Source: Tetradesmus obliquus
Lineage: Eukaryota > Chlorophyta > Chlorophyceae > Sphaeropleales > Scenedesmaceae
Length of the DNA stretch: 64,000 nucleotides
Direction: 5' to 3'
Assembly (NCBI GenBank): GCA_030272155.1
Contig: CP126193.1
Span: forward strand, 3,534,001-3,598,000
Part shown: piece by piece, positions 50,497 to 62,397 of the stretch
Layout of the letters: each line of letters opens with the position of its first letter
How positions within the stretch are numbered: the first letter of the stretch is position 1
Notes under the pieces: model-generated
Databases searched by the model: none
Told to the model about the DNA's origin: nothing
The model's input: the letters and a program-made list of their open reading frames with translations, nothing else
Translations under genes and position numbers: made by a program

Positions 50497-51508
50497 CTAG
50501 CGTGCAAAGCTGCCAGCGCCGCTGCTGCGTGGCGATCGGCCACCACCGCTGTTGACTGCAGCCCGTGCTGCTGCATCAATGCGCATGTTGCGCCTGCGGT
50601 GCAGCAGCACCTCAACCCGCCGCAGCATGCCATCCCTCTTGCTGCTGACCGCCTGCTGCTGACTGACCACGCCTGCTGACTCACCATGCCCTTGCTCCCG
50701 CTGCTGACGCTGCATCATAACCTGCTCGATGTGCTGCTGCCGCTGCTGCTGCTGTGGGTCTGACTTCCGCTGCCGCTGGCCCACCTGCCGCAGCCGTTGC
50801 AGCGCCTGCATGGGCTGCAGCAGGATGTGTGCGGCAGCAGCAGCATCCCTCGCAGCAGCCAGCGCCGCCAGGTCCTGCCAGGAGTGGCTGGAGCAGCCAC
50901 TGAAGAAGGTACGGGGCGACTCCAGCTCTGCTGCTGCAGAGGCAGCTGACGAGCCGCCAGGCGTGCCACCACCGCATGATGCCGGTGCAGATGCCACCAC
51001 GCCCGTCCAGGACTCCAGCGGCTGTATCTGCAGCGGCGACTGTATCTGCAGCAGCTGCTGCTGCCTGGTGAACGCGCTAGATTCACTGACAGCTGCAGCA
51101 GCAAACGGCGAAGCCAGGCTGTGGGCTTGGCACAGTAAGTCGCTGGCGCTGGCACTGTGCATGTGGAGGCTGTTGCCGTTGCTTGTCCTGCTGCTGCACA
51201 GGCTTGCGAGGCTGGCATGTGGTGCCATGAAGCCAGAGCCTGGAGGGTCTGGTGCCGCTTCTGCATCAACAGACTGCATCTCGCATGCAAGCGAGGGTGC
51301 GGCCTGCAGCCGCGTCGGCAGCAACAGCGCGGCAACCACGCCGCCCTTGCTGTCACAGCCCTTGATGTGGTGCTGTTGCGGGTACGCGCGCGCATCGATG
51401 CTGCTGCTGCTGCCGCCGCCACCAGTGCTGCTGCCAATGCTGCTGCTGCTCCCAGCGCCTCTGCAGCTGTTGTCATCGCCGCCAGTAGAGCCCTGCTGGC
51501 TGCCTGCT

Positions 51509-51546
<38 letters not shown>

Positions 51547-54500
51547 GTTATCAGCTTCAGCAGCAGCAGCAGCAGAGGCTGTGGGCTCTGCTGCTTTTTG
51601 AGAAGAAGCTGCCCAGTGCTGCTGTCCCTCGCCATCTCCTTGCAGACTGGCCCTGCTACTGCTCATGCTGCCGGTCTCCGTGTACATGCTTTCATACATG
51701 CTGCTGCTGCAGTCATCCTCATCATTGTCATCTGCATTGTAGATCTCAGAGCCTGCAGGTGCTGACAACCGTGCTGCTGCTGCTGCACTGTCGCCAGCAG
51801 CACAATGTGCTGGAGGCACAGCCACACCGCCTACCAGCTCAGCGCTGCTGTGCCTGCTGCAGCTGGTGGCACGTGAGCTGCCAGGAACCAACTGCTGCTG
51901 CTGCATGTGTGTCTGCGGCGTGGTCGGCTGCTGCTGCAGCAGACCGTGGCTGTGCCAATCACTCTCGCCGCCGTCTGCAGACGACTCCGCATTCAACCAT
52001 GGCTGGCCTGTTGGCCATGATTGTTGTGGTGACAGCAGCCCTGCACCTGGTGGCTGCTGCTGCTGCTGCTGCAGCTTGTCATCCAATAGCGGCAGCAGCT
52101 GCTGTATGATCTGCTGCTGCCAGGGGATGTCTAGCAGGAAGCCTGCGTGGCGCAGCTGCGGGTGGAACATCACGACCGCATCCGTGCGCTGCTGCAGCCA
52201 CTCCTTCACCTGCAGCAGCACGCGCCGTTGGGTAGCAGCAGCAGGCGCAGCAGTCAGAGCTTGCATTGAATATTGGCTCTGAAGTTGGTGGGGCTGCTGC
52301 CCAGGCATACAAGCAGCAATATGTGCAGCGACATGCAGGCACGCGCGCAGAAGAAACTGCAACGGCACGCGCAGCCATGCACAGGTACACGCGCAGCAAC
52401 ACGCACAGGAATGCGCGCAACGCGCGCGGCAACACGCGCAGCAACATGCGCAGCAGGAACTCGCACATGAACGTGCGCAACAAGAAATCACAGCAACACG
52501 GGTGCAGCGCTCGCCAGAGCACTCGCAGCAGCACGCACGGGCACGCGTGCAGCAACACACGCAGCAACATGCGCAGCCGCTGCGGATGGATGCGGCATCC
52601 ATGCAGAAACATGCGCAGCAATGAGCGCAGGAACACGCAAAGGAAAAGGCGCAGCAACACACGCAGCGTAATGCAGGATCCCGCACAGCAACTTGCACAG
52701 GATTACATGCATGAACACACGTGACACCACGCGCAAGCACACGCACGTACGCACGAAGATCTGCAGCAACATGCGCAGGCGAGCGCGCACGAAACATTGC
52801 AGCAAACACGAAGATCTGCAGCAACATGCGCAGGCGAGCGCGCACGAAACATTGCAGCAAACACGAAACATTGCAGCAAACACGAAGACCATCCACAGCG
52901 TGCGTTGCTCCGCACGGAACGCCCACAGGCACGCGCGCAGGAGCACGCGTAAACACACACGCCATCAACAGCACAAGCCAAGGAATAGGCACCCAGAACA
53001 CACCGCACAACACAGGAGCACACTCCCATGGCACAGAGCAGCCACGCCTGCAAGGCTGCCACACACTGCACATCCACCCGCATCCCGCAACGACACCCTG
53101 CCCACCTCACCCGCAGGCAAGAGCACGTCCCGCCAGCATATTACGGGATTACAGGCGCAGTGACGCAAGCAGCAACACATGCGGCTGCCACACCCTCCAG
53201 CCGCTGGCTGCACGCCGTGCATGCAGCCGCCTCACCTCAGCCACCGCCACGAGCATGTCCTGCCCGCTGAGCATCACCAGGCTCCTGCCTGCATTTATGT
53301 ATGCTGCTGTGCATGCAGCCCCCAGTCGTCCCACGGACCCCTTTTTCCGCCCCCCAACGCCCAGCTCTGGCCCCCGCCTCACCTCAGCCGCTGCCATGAG
53401 CACGTCCTGCCCACTCAGCACCACCAGGCTGCGGCCAGGCAGCTGCTCCTCAAACAGGTTGACGTCGCTCCAGAAGAAGCGGCGCGACAGCGTGGCGCTC
53501 ACGTGCACGTCGCGCGCGGCACACTGCATCATGAAGTCGCCCAGCCTGCTGCCGCTGCCCGGGGACTCGTACTGCGCAGCGGCGGAAGAAAACATATGAT
53601 CAATGAACGCAGCAGAGAGAGAGAGAGGCCAGCACCCATATCAGCAGGCACAACACAAACAGCAAAGGCCCAGCACGTAACGGACCCGCCTTGCACTGAT
53701 GGTACATAAAAAGGGCGCAACCAGCACCTCGGCCCTGGCTGGCAGCAGCAAGCAATAAGCAACACGTGCTCGCAGCGCTCTGCCACATCATGCACAAACA
53801 GGCAGGCAGCAACGCAGGCTCACCAGGAAGTTGCGCAGCAGGTTGGGCATGAACATGCTGAAGCACACCTGCGTTGGGAGCAGGGCAGGGCAGATTTCAT
53901 GTCAACACTGAGCTGCTGCATTTGGTTGACCTCTGCAGCAAGGCGACTGGAATCCCAGCAGGCAACAATCCAGAGCTGCACATCCCAACCTCGCCAGACA
54001 TGGGCACCAGTGCCCCTGTGCCACCGCCCACACTTGTTATGTAGCAATTGAGCGCCACAATGCACAGGCTATACACTGAAACCGCAAAGTCAAGAGCAGC
54101 TCGGAGGTGCGAGCGCGCCTGCATGCTAAGCAATCGCTCAACATCCGCGCCCAGCCACAACGGCATACGCGCCATCGCCCTTTACACCACTCACCGGGTC
54201 GATCATGCACGTCTGCACCACCTTGGCCGGGTGCTGCTGCAGCAGCCGCGACGCCACGGCGGTGCCGTAGCTGTGCCCCACCAGGCAGCAGCGCTCCAGC
54301 CCCTCGCGCCGCATGATGGCCACCAGCACCTCCGCCACCTCATCCACCGTGGGCACCCACAGCACCCAGCGCATGGACACGTGCTTGAACTCCAGCGCCA
54401 GCAGCGGGCGGCCTGCAGCGGGGTGCGAGACGCGAAGCAGCAGCACACAGGCGGTTGGCGCTGTTCGCTACAGCTTTGGAGCATGAGGCAGGCTTTGATG

Positions 54501-56762
54501 GCGGTGAAGCATGCAGCAGGCACATCAGGAACATTGCTGCGCTGGAAACGAGGGGCCCAACGGAAACTGGGCCAACCTGCTAAGGGTGCTAGCCCAAATA
54601 GCTCTCCTGCAAGGCGTCAGGCACTGCGAGTACACTAAAAACACCACCACAGTTGTGCAAGAAAGTGCTAGGACACCAGTAGCTGCACGTTTATTACTAT
54701 CCCAACTCCAGCACACACAAGAGGCCCACCTGTCGCAGCCATGTTGAACAGCAGGCTGATGTAGGGGATCAGCCCCATGCCGATGCCATGCAGCAGCACC
54801 AGCGGCACATCAGTGCCTGCCCCACTGCTGCTGCCGCTGCTGCTGCCTGGCTCCTGCCCCTGCCTTGCTGCGCCTGCTGCTGCCTCATAATACCACTGCT
54901 GCCGGGCATGAGGTGGCGGGCTGCTGCCAAGCTCCAGCGGCTGCTGCTGCATGCTTGTGTGCCGGCTGCCGCTGCCATGGCCGCCGCTGTGTGGCATGTT
55001 GCGGGTGTAATAGGTGAGCCCGCTCCAGCTGCTCTGCTTGAAGCCAGCTGCAGCACCACGCGGCACAGCACCCAACACATTGACTCGTCAGCAACGCATA
55101 CTGCACTTTGTCTTCCCAGTTGTCGCCAACACCACAGCAACACAGGCGCAACTGCGTGCATGCATCCCCACAAGAGCACAGCTGCAGCTACGCGGCGTCA
55201 AACCCCTTCAATTTACATCATCATCAGCTGACGCAACTACCACGCACCACCCTGCTGTCCTCATGCAGTGCGCATGTAGCAGCGCGCAGCACCCAGAACT
55301 CTTACCTGCGCGCAGCGCGAGCCCCCCCAGCAGCGCCGCTGCCTCCATGAAGAGGTAGAAGCCCAGCGGCTCGTACCAGACCTTCATCGGCTCCCACAGG
55401 TGGCACATCCAGCGCAGGCCTGCGGCAGAGACAAGAGGGTGCGGCGGGATGTGAGGGGCAGCAGCCACCACCAGGCAGTCACGCGAGTCGAGAGCGCTGC
55501 ACGCTTGTGAGGGCAGCTGCACCCGAGCGCACATGCATGCAGGGGGCAGCTGCTATGCTGCGATCAATAAAGCTGCAGCATGCAAGTTGCGCGCAGGTCT
55601 TGGCCAGCATCCGGCAGCCCTGCATGACCACACGCGCTGCGCCGGGCATAGCACGTAACACAGCCAGCCAACACCTCACACATGAATGCAGCATCACGCG
55701 CTGCCCAACCAACACATCAGCGGAGGGGCTCACTTGGGTTGTGGCCTGGCGTCAGCGTCACGTCCCAGGTGGCCTCAATGAACTGCACCATGGCCTCCAG
55801 CTCATGCGCGCGGCCCTCGGCGTCAACCTCATCCCTGGCACAGCAGCAGCAGCAGGTGAGCACACGTCAGTGCGTCTGTGGCTGAGCACTGCACTGCCAC
55901 CTGGCATCACCAATTGACACGGCAGGTGCGCAGGTGCTGGGGACCTCCTGGCTGGCGCAATGCATCTTGCAGGAAACCACTAAAGCTGTGCCAGACCAGC
56001 TCCTGTCTCGTGAGGGTACAATGCATGGGGAAAGTGAAGCCAGGCACAGCCCGGCCACTGCCCGTTTGCAACCTACCTTGTTTTGTAGAAGAACGCATAC
56101 GCCAGCAGGTCTGCCACATTGTCCCGCTTGATGTCCTCAAGAGGCGCGCCATGAAACCTGCGAGCAGGAATGCACGCATGCATGTATGTCAGAGAATAGA
56201 GAGACAAGTTCATGTGCGTGGACATTGTAAGGTCAATGCGCAGGTAGTCGAGGCGGCTGTCGCATGCCTGCTTGTGGTGCAAAGGCCTCACTGCACATGC
56301 ACTCAGCCACACAGGTCTTTCAGCAGACGGCAGCCCTTGCAGGATGCTGCAGCCGCATGGCTTCATGGACACCACACACTGCTGCTGCCACAATTGCTGC
56401 TGAGCACCAGTTGCTGATGTCATGCACACCCACCAGATGCTGAGGAAATGCCTGATGTCAGCAAACAGCTTCAGGTGGGCCATCGCCTTTTCAAATGAGG
56501 ACACAGGGTCATGGCTGAGTGGCCTGTGCTTGACTGGCTGATAGCTGAGCATCAGGTACCGGTAGTACCAAATCATTGCAAACAGCAGCTCTGCCACGAA
56601 GTAGACGGGCGCCAGCAGGGCCAGCAGTGGAGAGGCAACAACGCCTGCTGCAGCCAACACAGTAAGGCAGACTGCAACTGCCAGGGCTGCACGGCAGGTC
56701 ATGTTGTAGGCCTGCTGCTGGTGGGCAGTGCCGAACCCACATGGCATGCGTAGGCCCGGCAT
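50497..56762 (-). CDS. Membrane-anchored alpha/beta hydrolase with long low-complexity tail
   Basis: Nine exons: 56434-56762, 56077-56157, 55734-55834, 55306-55419, 54730-55047, 54195-54412, 53824-53868, 53383-53571, 50497-52209; phases all fit, giving 1035 aa. Two hydrophobic segments at about residues 21-70 suggest a membrane anchor. The hydrolase fold follows: PLVLLHGIGMG (oxyanion loop, ~295), GHSYGT (nucleophile Ser ~361), VVLSGQD (acid Asp ~457), and RHAGFLLD (His ~486), so a full catalytic triad can be proposed. The remaining ~540 residues are Gln/Ser/Ala-rich, with a run of 12 Asp at 51511-51546, and look disordered. Substrate unknown; lipases and esterases are the usual activities. 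I chose the first ATG ahead of the hydrophobic region. Intron 8 (52210-53382) is full of repeats. Confidence 0.85.
52310..52640. repeat. Degenerate GCGCAGCAACA minisatellite in hydrolase intron 8
   Basis: Short units of the type gcgcagcaacacgc recur many times with variation. The minus strand stays open through it, which creates a long spurious frame continuous with the last exon. Confidence 0.7.
52752..52880. repeat. 55-bp tandem repeat in hydrolase intron 8
   Basis: Two identical 55-bp units (52752-52806, 52807-52861) beginning cacgaagatctgcagcaaca, followed by a 19-bp partial third. Confidence 0.9.
53105..53300 (-). repeat. Two decoy copies of a hydrolase exon end with donors
   Basis: Copies of the end of exon 53383-53571, which encodes the catalytic-acid segment LSGQDVLMAAAE, recur with GTGAGG donors at 53230-53235 and, more diverged, at 53105-53110. 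The genuine donor is 53377-53382. Confidence 0.82.
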
Positions 56763-57289
56763 GGCTGCTGCCGTGCTGATTGTGCTCCACAACTGTGACT
56801 GCTGAGGTAGGACAAGAATAGTTTGGATGGCTGTCAATATTTCTGGCTCAACAATCGAGTTTCATCAATTGTAGCAGGTATAGGTTAGCTGGACGCGTCA
56901 GTGAGAGCTGTGCATGCCAGCATGCGATGGCATCACCGACAAGCGGAGCCTTGACAGCGGACGAAAGAGCACCACCACATCCTCCACCAGCCATCCACAA
57001 CCGACGCTTGTCATCAGCCTGACTTGGTGCGATGATGGCCACAAACAGCAATCTTGTCATCAGCAGATAGGGTTCTTCAAAAAGAAGGTCTTGCCACTAG
57101 CTCAACACCCCAGATCATGTGCACAGCATCATCACTGATCCTTATCTGTTGTCTCAGTTTAGCATCCAAGGTTGCCCTGAGTTGCCTCTGCTAGTGCTCA
57201 ACCTGGTGAACAGTTGCGCCCTGCTGTGCCCTTGCTTCTAGCAGTACCCTGCTGATTAAACCAGGCAGCAACGTGGATTTGACAGTTAT
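56763..57289. promoter_or_regulatory. Divergent promoter region, hydrolase and DnaJ-type genes
   Basis: A 527-bp spacer between two start codons facing away from each other. It presumably drives both genes; no core element was identified with confidence. Confidence 0.4.
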
Positions 57290-58140
57290 ATGCAGTACTA
57301 CAATCAAGCCTTAACAAGCAGTGTCAGCCACCGCTCCAGGTGCAGCAGCGTTGCCTTGCACAGGAGTGCCAGAGGATGGCACTGCTGCCCCATACCATGG
57401 AATGCATGCATCCACCAGCAGCAGCTTCAACCGCGCACAAATGCCAGAGCAGCAGACAACACATCCTCAGAGTTGCTTCCTGCAGCAGCGCAGGAGCCTG
57501 CCAGTTACGATGCTCAAGCTGGCACCAGCAGCAGTGCAGCCATTGTCGCAGCAGCAGCAACAGAGTTAGCAGCACAGCAAGCAGCAGAAAACTTTCCTCC
57601 TAGCAGCAGCACCAGCAGTAGGGACGGCAGCGTAGTAAGCAGACCTTCAGCTGCAGAACAGCAAGCAGCAGACGCAGCAGCAGATGCGCATGCCGCTGCT
57701 GCGCAGCGTGTGTCTGGCTGCATCTGCTGCCGCTCCAGTGGGCGCGTGCCCTGCAAAGAGTGTGAGGGCAGGGGCTTCCTCAAGCGCGGCGGCTACATGA
57801 AAAAGAACCCGCTCAACATGAGCAGGATTCAAGGTGGGACAGTTGTATAAGTGGTCAGGAGGGAAGCAGCGTGTGCAGCAAGTTGCGCACTCTGCAAAAG
57901 CAGCATAAGTGACAGGCGCTGCATGTTGAGAGCAGGGACGCGGGTGGGCTCTGCATGGAACGGCAGCACATGATGGCATTGCCTGCAACGGATGTGCTTG
58001 GTGTGCACTGCACGTCTCCGCTTGCGCTGCATGTACCTCTGCTGCTGCACCCTTTGCGCCTCTGGTACTGCACCTTTTTCCAGGCCTTCCCTGCTCCGCC
58101 CCTGCTGCTTGCACTGCTGCTGCCTCCGCTGTTGCCCTAC

Positions 58141-58178
<38 letters not shown>

Positions 58179-58519
58179 CCCCCCCCCCCCCCCCCCCCGC
58201 AGGCTCCAAATGGACAGCCATGCAGGAGACGCTGGGCTGGCGCCACTTCCGCGTCACGCAGCAGCGCAAGCTAGACAAGCACACCGCATTCCTGCTGCTG
58301 CAGGCCAGCTGCGACACCAGCGCGCAGCTGTGGGTCAATGCGCAGACGCTGCGGGACAGGGGCGTATGGGCGGCTGGCTGGCTGCCCATGAGTGAGATCC
58401 AGGGCTTAGGGCTTGAGGTGCAGGGGCGGGGGCTCAAGTGCCAGGCGTGCAGCGGTTTGGGGTTCAAGCCGTGCCAATCGTGTGACGGCACAGGCAAGCC
58501 GCAGCTGATTGTGCTGTGA
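57290..58519 (+). CDS. DnaJ-type (CxxCxGxG) zinc-finger protein, likely plastid
   Basis: Two exons, 57290-57833 and 58203-58519, in phase, 286 aa. There is no J domain. Four Cys pairs form two DnaJ-like zinc sites: CICC and CKECEGRG near residues 144-160, then CQACSGLG and CQSCDGTG near residues 262-280. Between the pairs lies a ~100-residue globular segment (WTAMQETLGWRHF, FLLLQASCD, AQLWVNAQTL). The N-terminal ~135 residues are Ser/Ala/Gln-rich with a basic start, consistent with a transit peptide. Plant relatives with this cysteine-rich domain assist assembly of photosynthetic complexes; the role here is inference. The single intron ends in (CTG)11, 22 C and CAG. Confidence 0.78.
58144..58198 (+). 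repeat. (CTG)11 plus C22 forming a 3' splice-site tract
   Basis: Eleven CTG units then 22 consecutive C residues, ending four bases before the exon at 58203. Confidence 0.93.
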
Positions 58520-58749
58520 GGCGGAGAGCGTGTGCCGCAGCAGAGATGGGTGTGCGCAGCATGGCGTCGTGCTGCATTGCAGCATGGCTTTACACTTGAA
58601 TCATAAGTGGCACATCTGCTGTCTTGGTTGCAGATGGACTGTGTGGCTCTGTTACACTCCCTTATAAAATGTTATATGTATCGCAGCCTAACACTGTGTT
58701 ACTCAGGAATCGCCGTGGCCTGGCAGCCTGCCGGCTGTACTGCAGCACA

Positions 58750-58754
58750 TGTAA
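58750..58754 (+). terminator. Putative TGTAA poly(A) signal of the DnaJ-type gene
   Basis: TGTAA 230 bp past the stop codon. Confidence 0.5.
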
Positions 58755-58880
58755 GACCAACTTTCTGGATTGCAGTGGTCCATCCCTTTTAATTTGGTTG
58801 AACCAGCGTCGTGAAGACTGAACACTGACTATAGTCAGCAGATGAACTTTTCACCTCTGTCTGAAATGGAACCATGTTAC

Positions 58881-59018
58881 AGCCAGCTTGCGGCTACCTT
58901 CACCAATAGAGAGGCAATAATAGTCGTAGTTTCCGCTCCGTACGGGGCGCGGTTGCCGATGCCGATGACAAGGCATGGCTTACAAGAAGACTATTATTAT
59001 TATTAGCCAGCTTGCGGC
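58881..59018. repeat. 14-bp target-site duplication pair
   Basis: agccagcttgcggc occurs at 58881-58894 and again, identical, at 59005-59018, bracketing the insertion between them. Confidence 0.85.
58895..59004 (+). mobile_element. 110-bp SINE-like retroposed insertion with ATT tail
   Basis: The insertion starts taccttcacc and ends in a short ATT repeat (gactattattattatt), flanked by the 14-bp duplication. Target-primed insertion of a short RNA (SINE or severely 5'-truncated LINE) explains this. No clear tRNA A or B box was found, so the parent is unknown. Confidence 0.72.
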
Positions 59019-60659
59019 AACTTGCGCAACAACAAAAACTTGCGCAAGGCTACTGCATGCTGATCAGCGCACCAGCAGTAGTGCTACGTGTATCGCCACA
59101 CACATCAAACGTGCTCAGGATGCTTACTTGCCATATGCAACTCTCTCAGGAGACAGGCTGTCAACAGCTACAGAGTGTGCTCCACGTGAACACGCCGCCT
59201 CAAGCCAGGATCAGGCTGACCAACCAGCCACGCAGCATGCACAGCAGTAATGACCTATCCCTCGACGTAAACCAAGCTCCAGATCTGACGATATATCATT
59301 CTTCCCTTGTACAGTAACCTGATCAGCCTGCTGTGCCAGCAGCAGTGCTGCAACCATCAGGCTCGCAAGGCCATCAGGCCATCAGGAGCAATGGCGCGTA
59401 GAACTGCCAGTTACTGGTAGCAACCTCACCGCGGACACTTGGAAAAATCGCCTCACAGCATCAAATCAAGTGTGTGTGCCAAACCCTCGATGCACACATG
59501 CGAGACACGCCAATGCATGAAGTCTGCATCCCTGAGGGAGCATGGCTGGCACGCCTGCTGCACATAGCGGAGACATGCTGGGATGCATAGTGGTCGGCTT
59601 TGTAAGCAGGCCCACGAAACTCCTGTGCGAGCCAGGTTCATTATCATGTTGGTTGGTTGTTGGGACAGGTACACGAGCCAGAACAGCTGGCAAAATATTG
59701 GCACCTGCACGCACGCGTGCAAGCACCAGACCCTCAAAAGCACATTCGCCTTGCATCACATGCCTGGACCAAGTCAATGCTGCGGCATCAATACAAATTG
59801 ACCTCTGTCAGTTCAGCACAAGGCATGTACCGTTGTACAAAATGGCATGTGCCATACACCGACCAGCAGCACGCTTGGCTGCGGTCAGTGCAGCACCAGA
59901 GATTGTTGAACCGCCACAGCTGGGCAGCCTGAGGCCAGCTGCTGGCGATAAACTCAACAAAACTTCAGCAGGCGAAAAAAAGACCACAAGACTCCAGCAA
60001 AACTTCAGCAAAAGCTTCTGATGGTACACAAGTGAGGCTCGCCAGACTGTAAGGCTTGCCTACAGACACACACAAAAGGCCGAGCTGCTTGGCTGGTTGT
60101 ATACACACCCAGCAGAACAGAGCAGGCGGGGCAGCGTACACAGCACGCCCACAAGCGGGGCAGCATACACAGCACGCCTGCAAGCCTGCACCTGACGGCA
60201 CGAATGACACGATGCCAGCACAGCCCAATGTGCATCACTCCCAAGCGCAGCAGAACAAGGTCGCGGCCATGGCGCCAGCACACTGCATGGCTGCCAAAGT
60301 AGAGCTGCGCCGCGCTGCAGTTGCTTCACCTACGTGGCTCGAAACTGTTGATGACGACTCTTTACGAAGACTGAAAAGGTGACATCAAATGCCGATCAAA
60401 CAACAGCCAGCAACACCTATTTGCTGCGCCATGCCCACACTCACACACCCCAGTCACCCAACGGGCACAACACAATGCCACAAAATGCAGCACCCACACA
60501 ACGACAACAGCAGCCACACCACAATGCAGCCCCACACTCCTCCTGCATTTCCGAGCAAACCGCCACAAGCATGCTTGATGTGAACGCCATTGCAGCAGTA
60601 GCTTCTCGTAGCCAAGCAGCACCCTTTGATCACCACAAAGACGAGCTCAGACACAACTC
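59019..60659. other. Spacer with no recognisable gene
   Basis: Short open frames only. A 27-bp region near 60125-60180 repeats cggggcagc(g/a)tacacagcacgcc twice. It probably holds the 3' UTR of the GNAT gene. Confidence 0.4.
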
Positions 60660-61924
60660 TCAGCTGCTGCTGCTGCTGCTGCCAGCCTGCCGTGCAGGCA
60701 CCGGCTTGATCATCAGCTGCCGCACCTTGCCCCCAAGCATCGCCTTCCACGCAGGGTCCTGCGCGCAGCAGCGCATGCCGTGCCGCTCATACAGCCGGAT
60801 CGCCGCCGGATTATTCTCATACACATGCAGCGCCACAAGCTCCTGCTCCCAGTTTGCAGCTTGCTGCTCAGCAGCCTGCAGCAGCGCCCGCCCTACACCG
60901 CAGCGCCGCAAGTGCGGCGCAACTGCCATGCTGGTTATGTAAGCGTAGGTGCCGCTGCTCGGACGCAGCGAGCGCTGCAGATGCTGCAGCACATCTGCTT
61001 CGTCCTGCACACCAACCTCTACTACACCCACTACGCTGCCTGGCCGCGGTGACGAGTCTGCAGCACGCAAGCTGCCTGCGTCTGCTGCTGCTGCTGCAGC
61101 GCTTCCTGGCCATGCTGCCGCCTGCTGATCACCGTACCACACGGCAGACTCCCAATCTTCAGCACAGCCCTCGCTGCCGTCGCTGCTGCTGCCTGCATCA
61201 TCAATAAATGACTCCAGCGTCGATGCGTCCGCGGCGCTGCAGTTGCCGCCCGGCCCTACTGCGCAGCTCTCCACCACCATCATGGCAAAGCCATGCTCAC
61301 ACAACACATCCACCTTCTTCTTCACAGCATCCAGCACCTCGGCTTTGAACATTGTGTACGCCAGGCGGTCCAATGCACCCACAGGTAGCGCCTCGTGGAA
61401 GGCTGCAGCCTGTTGGGGGTGTTGCGCACAGAGAATGTAGCAGTTGCAGGCAGGTTGCAGCTGTCAGTGCCTGGCCGGTGCTTAGCAGTGATTGAAGCGG
61501 GTGCAAGGCGGCAAAACGGTGCTGATGGTGCTTGTGAGCTAAAAGCGGCATTTGAAAATTGAGCTAGGCTACCACAGTTTGAACAACCACATGTGCTGCT
61601 AGCAAGCACAGTAAGATATGTAACGGCATCACACACACGGTGAATCACTATGCATCAGCATGCCAACAACTTTATTTCTGAATTGTCAACGCAACACCGC
61701 TGGCCAGCACGCTGAGCTGCAGCAGCTGTGCTTCTGTCAGTGTTGGACCATCTGCAGGACAGGTGATGAGCTGTGTTTGCAACTCTGCTAATCAACACAC
61801 CTGCAGGTCTGCCACTGCGTACAGGTCTGTGGGTTGGAAGTGCCGTATGCGCCAATAGCCGCGGCGGTTCCTCACGACACGGCTGCGCACCAGCCCCGCA
61901 TTGTTTGCTGCTGACACCTGCGAC

Positions 61925-61957
<33 letters not shown>

Positions 61958-62397
61958 CATCAAACCGACGCCGTCACGCCTGGAAACCACTTCAAAACTG
62001 AAGACTGCAGATGTATGCGCATAGCACGGCAAGCCTTGCGCATCAGAAAGGTGCAGAGCCCACTGCATCAGACAAGACATGCACGCAAGCTGCGTCATCA
62101 AGCCCTCCGCACCTGTGCGCCTGTTGCTGTCTGCTCAGGTGCCACAACCGTCGCAGCGAGCTGCTGCTGAGCGTATTGGGCCTCTGGGCACTGCAGAGAC
62201 TGAGCTGAGGCGAGGCTGAGCAGCTGCTGCCAGTGGCCAAGTGACCTGCTGCCAGGATGAGCGGCACTCAGCGCATGAGCACTAGCCCGAACGGAACTCT
62301 GCTGGCGTGTATTTTGCTTTATCAAGGGTGTGCTGCCTGCCCTGTGCCTCTGCGACTGGGTGCAATTCGAGTTGCAATGGCGAGACGCGAGCGCCAT
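60660..62397 (-). CDS. GNAT-family N-acetyltransferase, probably plastid
   Basis: Three exons: 62113-62397, 61801-61917, 60660-61409; phases fit, giving 383 aa. The N-terminal ~95 residues (MALASRHCNSN..., Ser/Arg/Ala-rich) look like a transit peptide. The GNAT domain follows: YWRIRHFQPTDLYAVADLQ, AAFHEALP, then after a low-complexity Ala/Ser/Asp insert YITSMAVAPHLRRCGVGRAL, which has the acetyl-CoA site R-R-x-G-x-G, and ALHVYENNPAAIRLYERHGM. The layout resembles plant chloroplast GNAT enzymes with dual lysine and N-terminal acetylation activity; substrate is inferred. The acceptor of exon 2 follows a CTG run (61925-61950). Confidence 0.86.

Noticed and set aside
52210-53073. Minus-strand open frame extending the last hydrolase exon upstream
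   Set aside because: It runs through a GCGCAGCAACA minisatellite that stays open by composition. The phase-correct acceptor at 52210 and the hydrolase homology place the exon start there.
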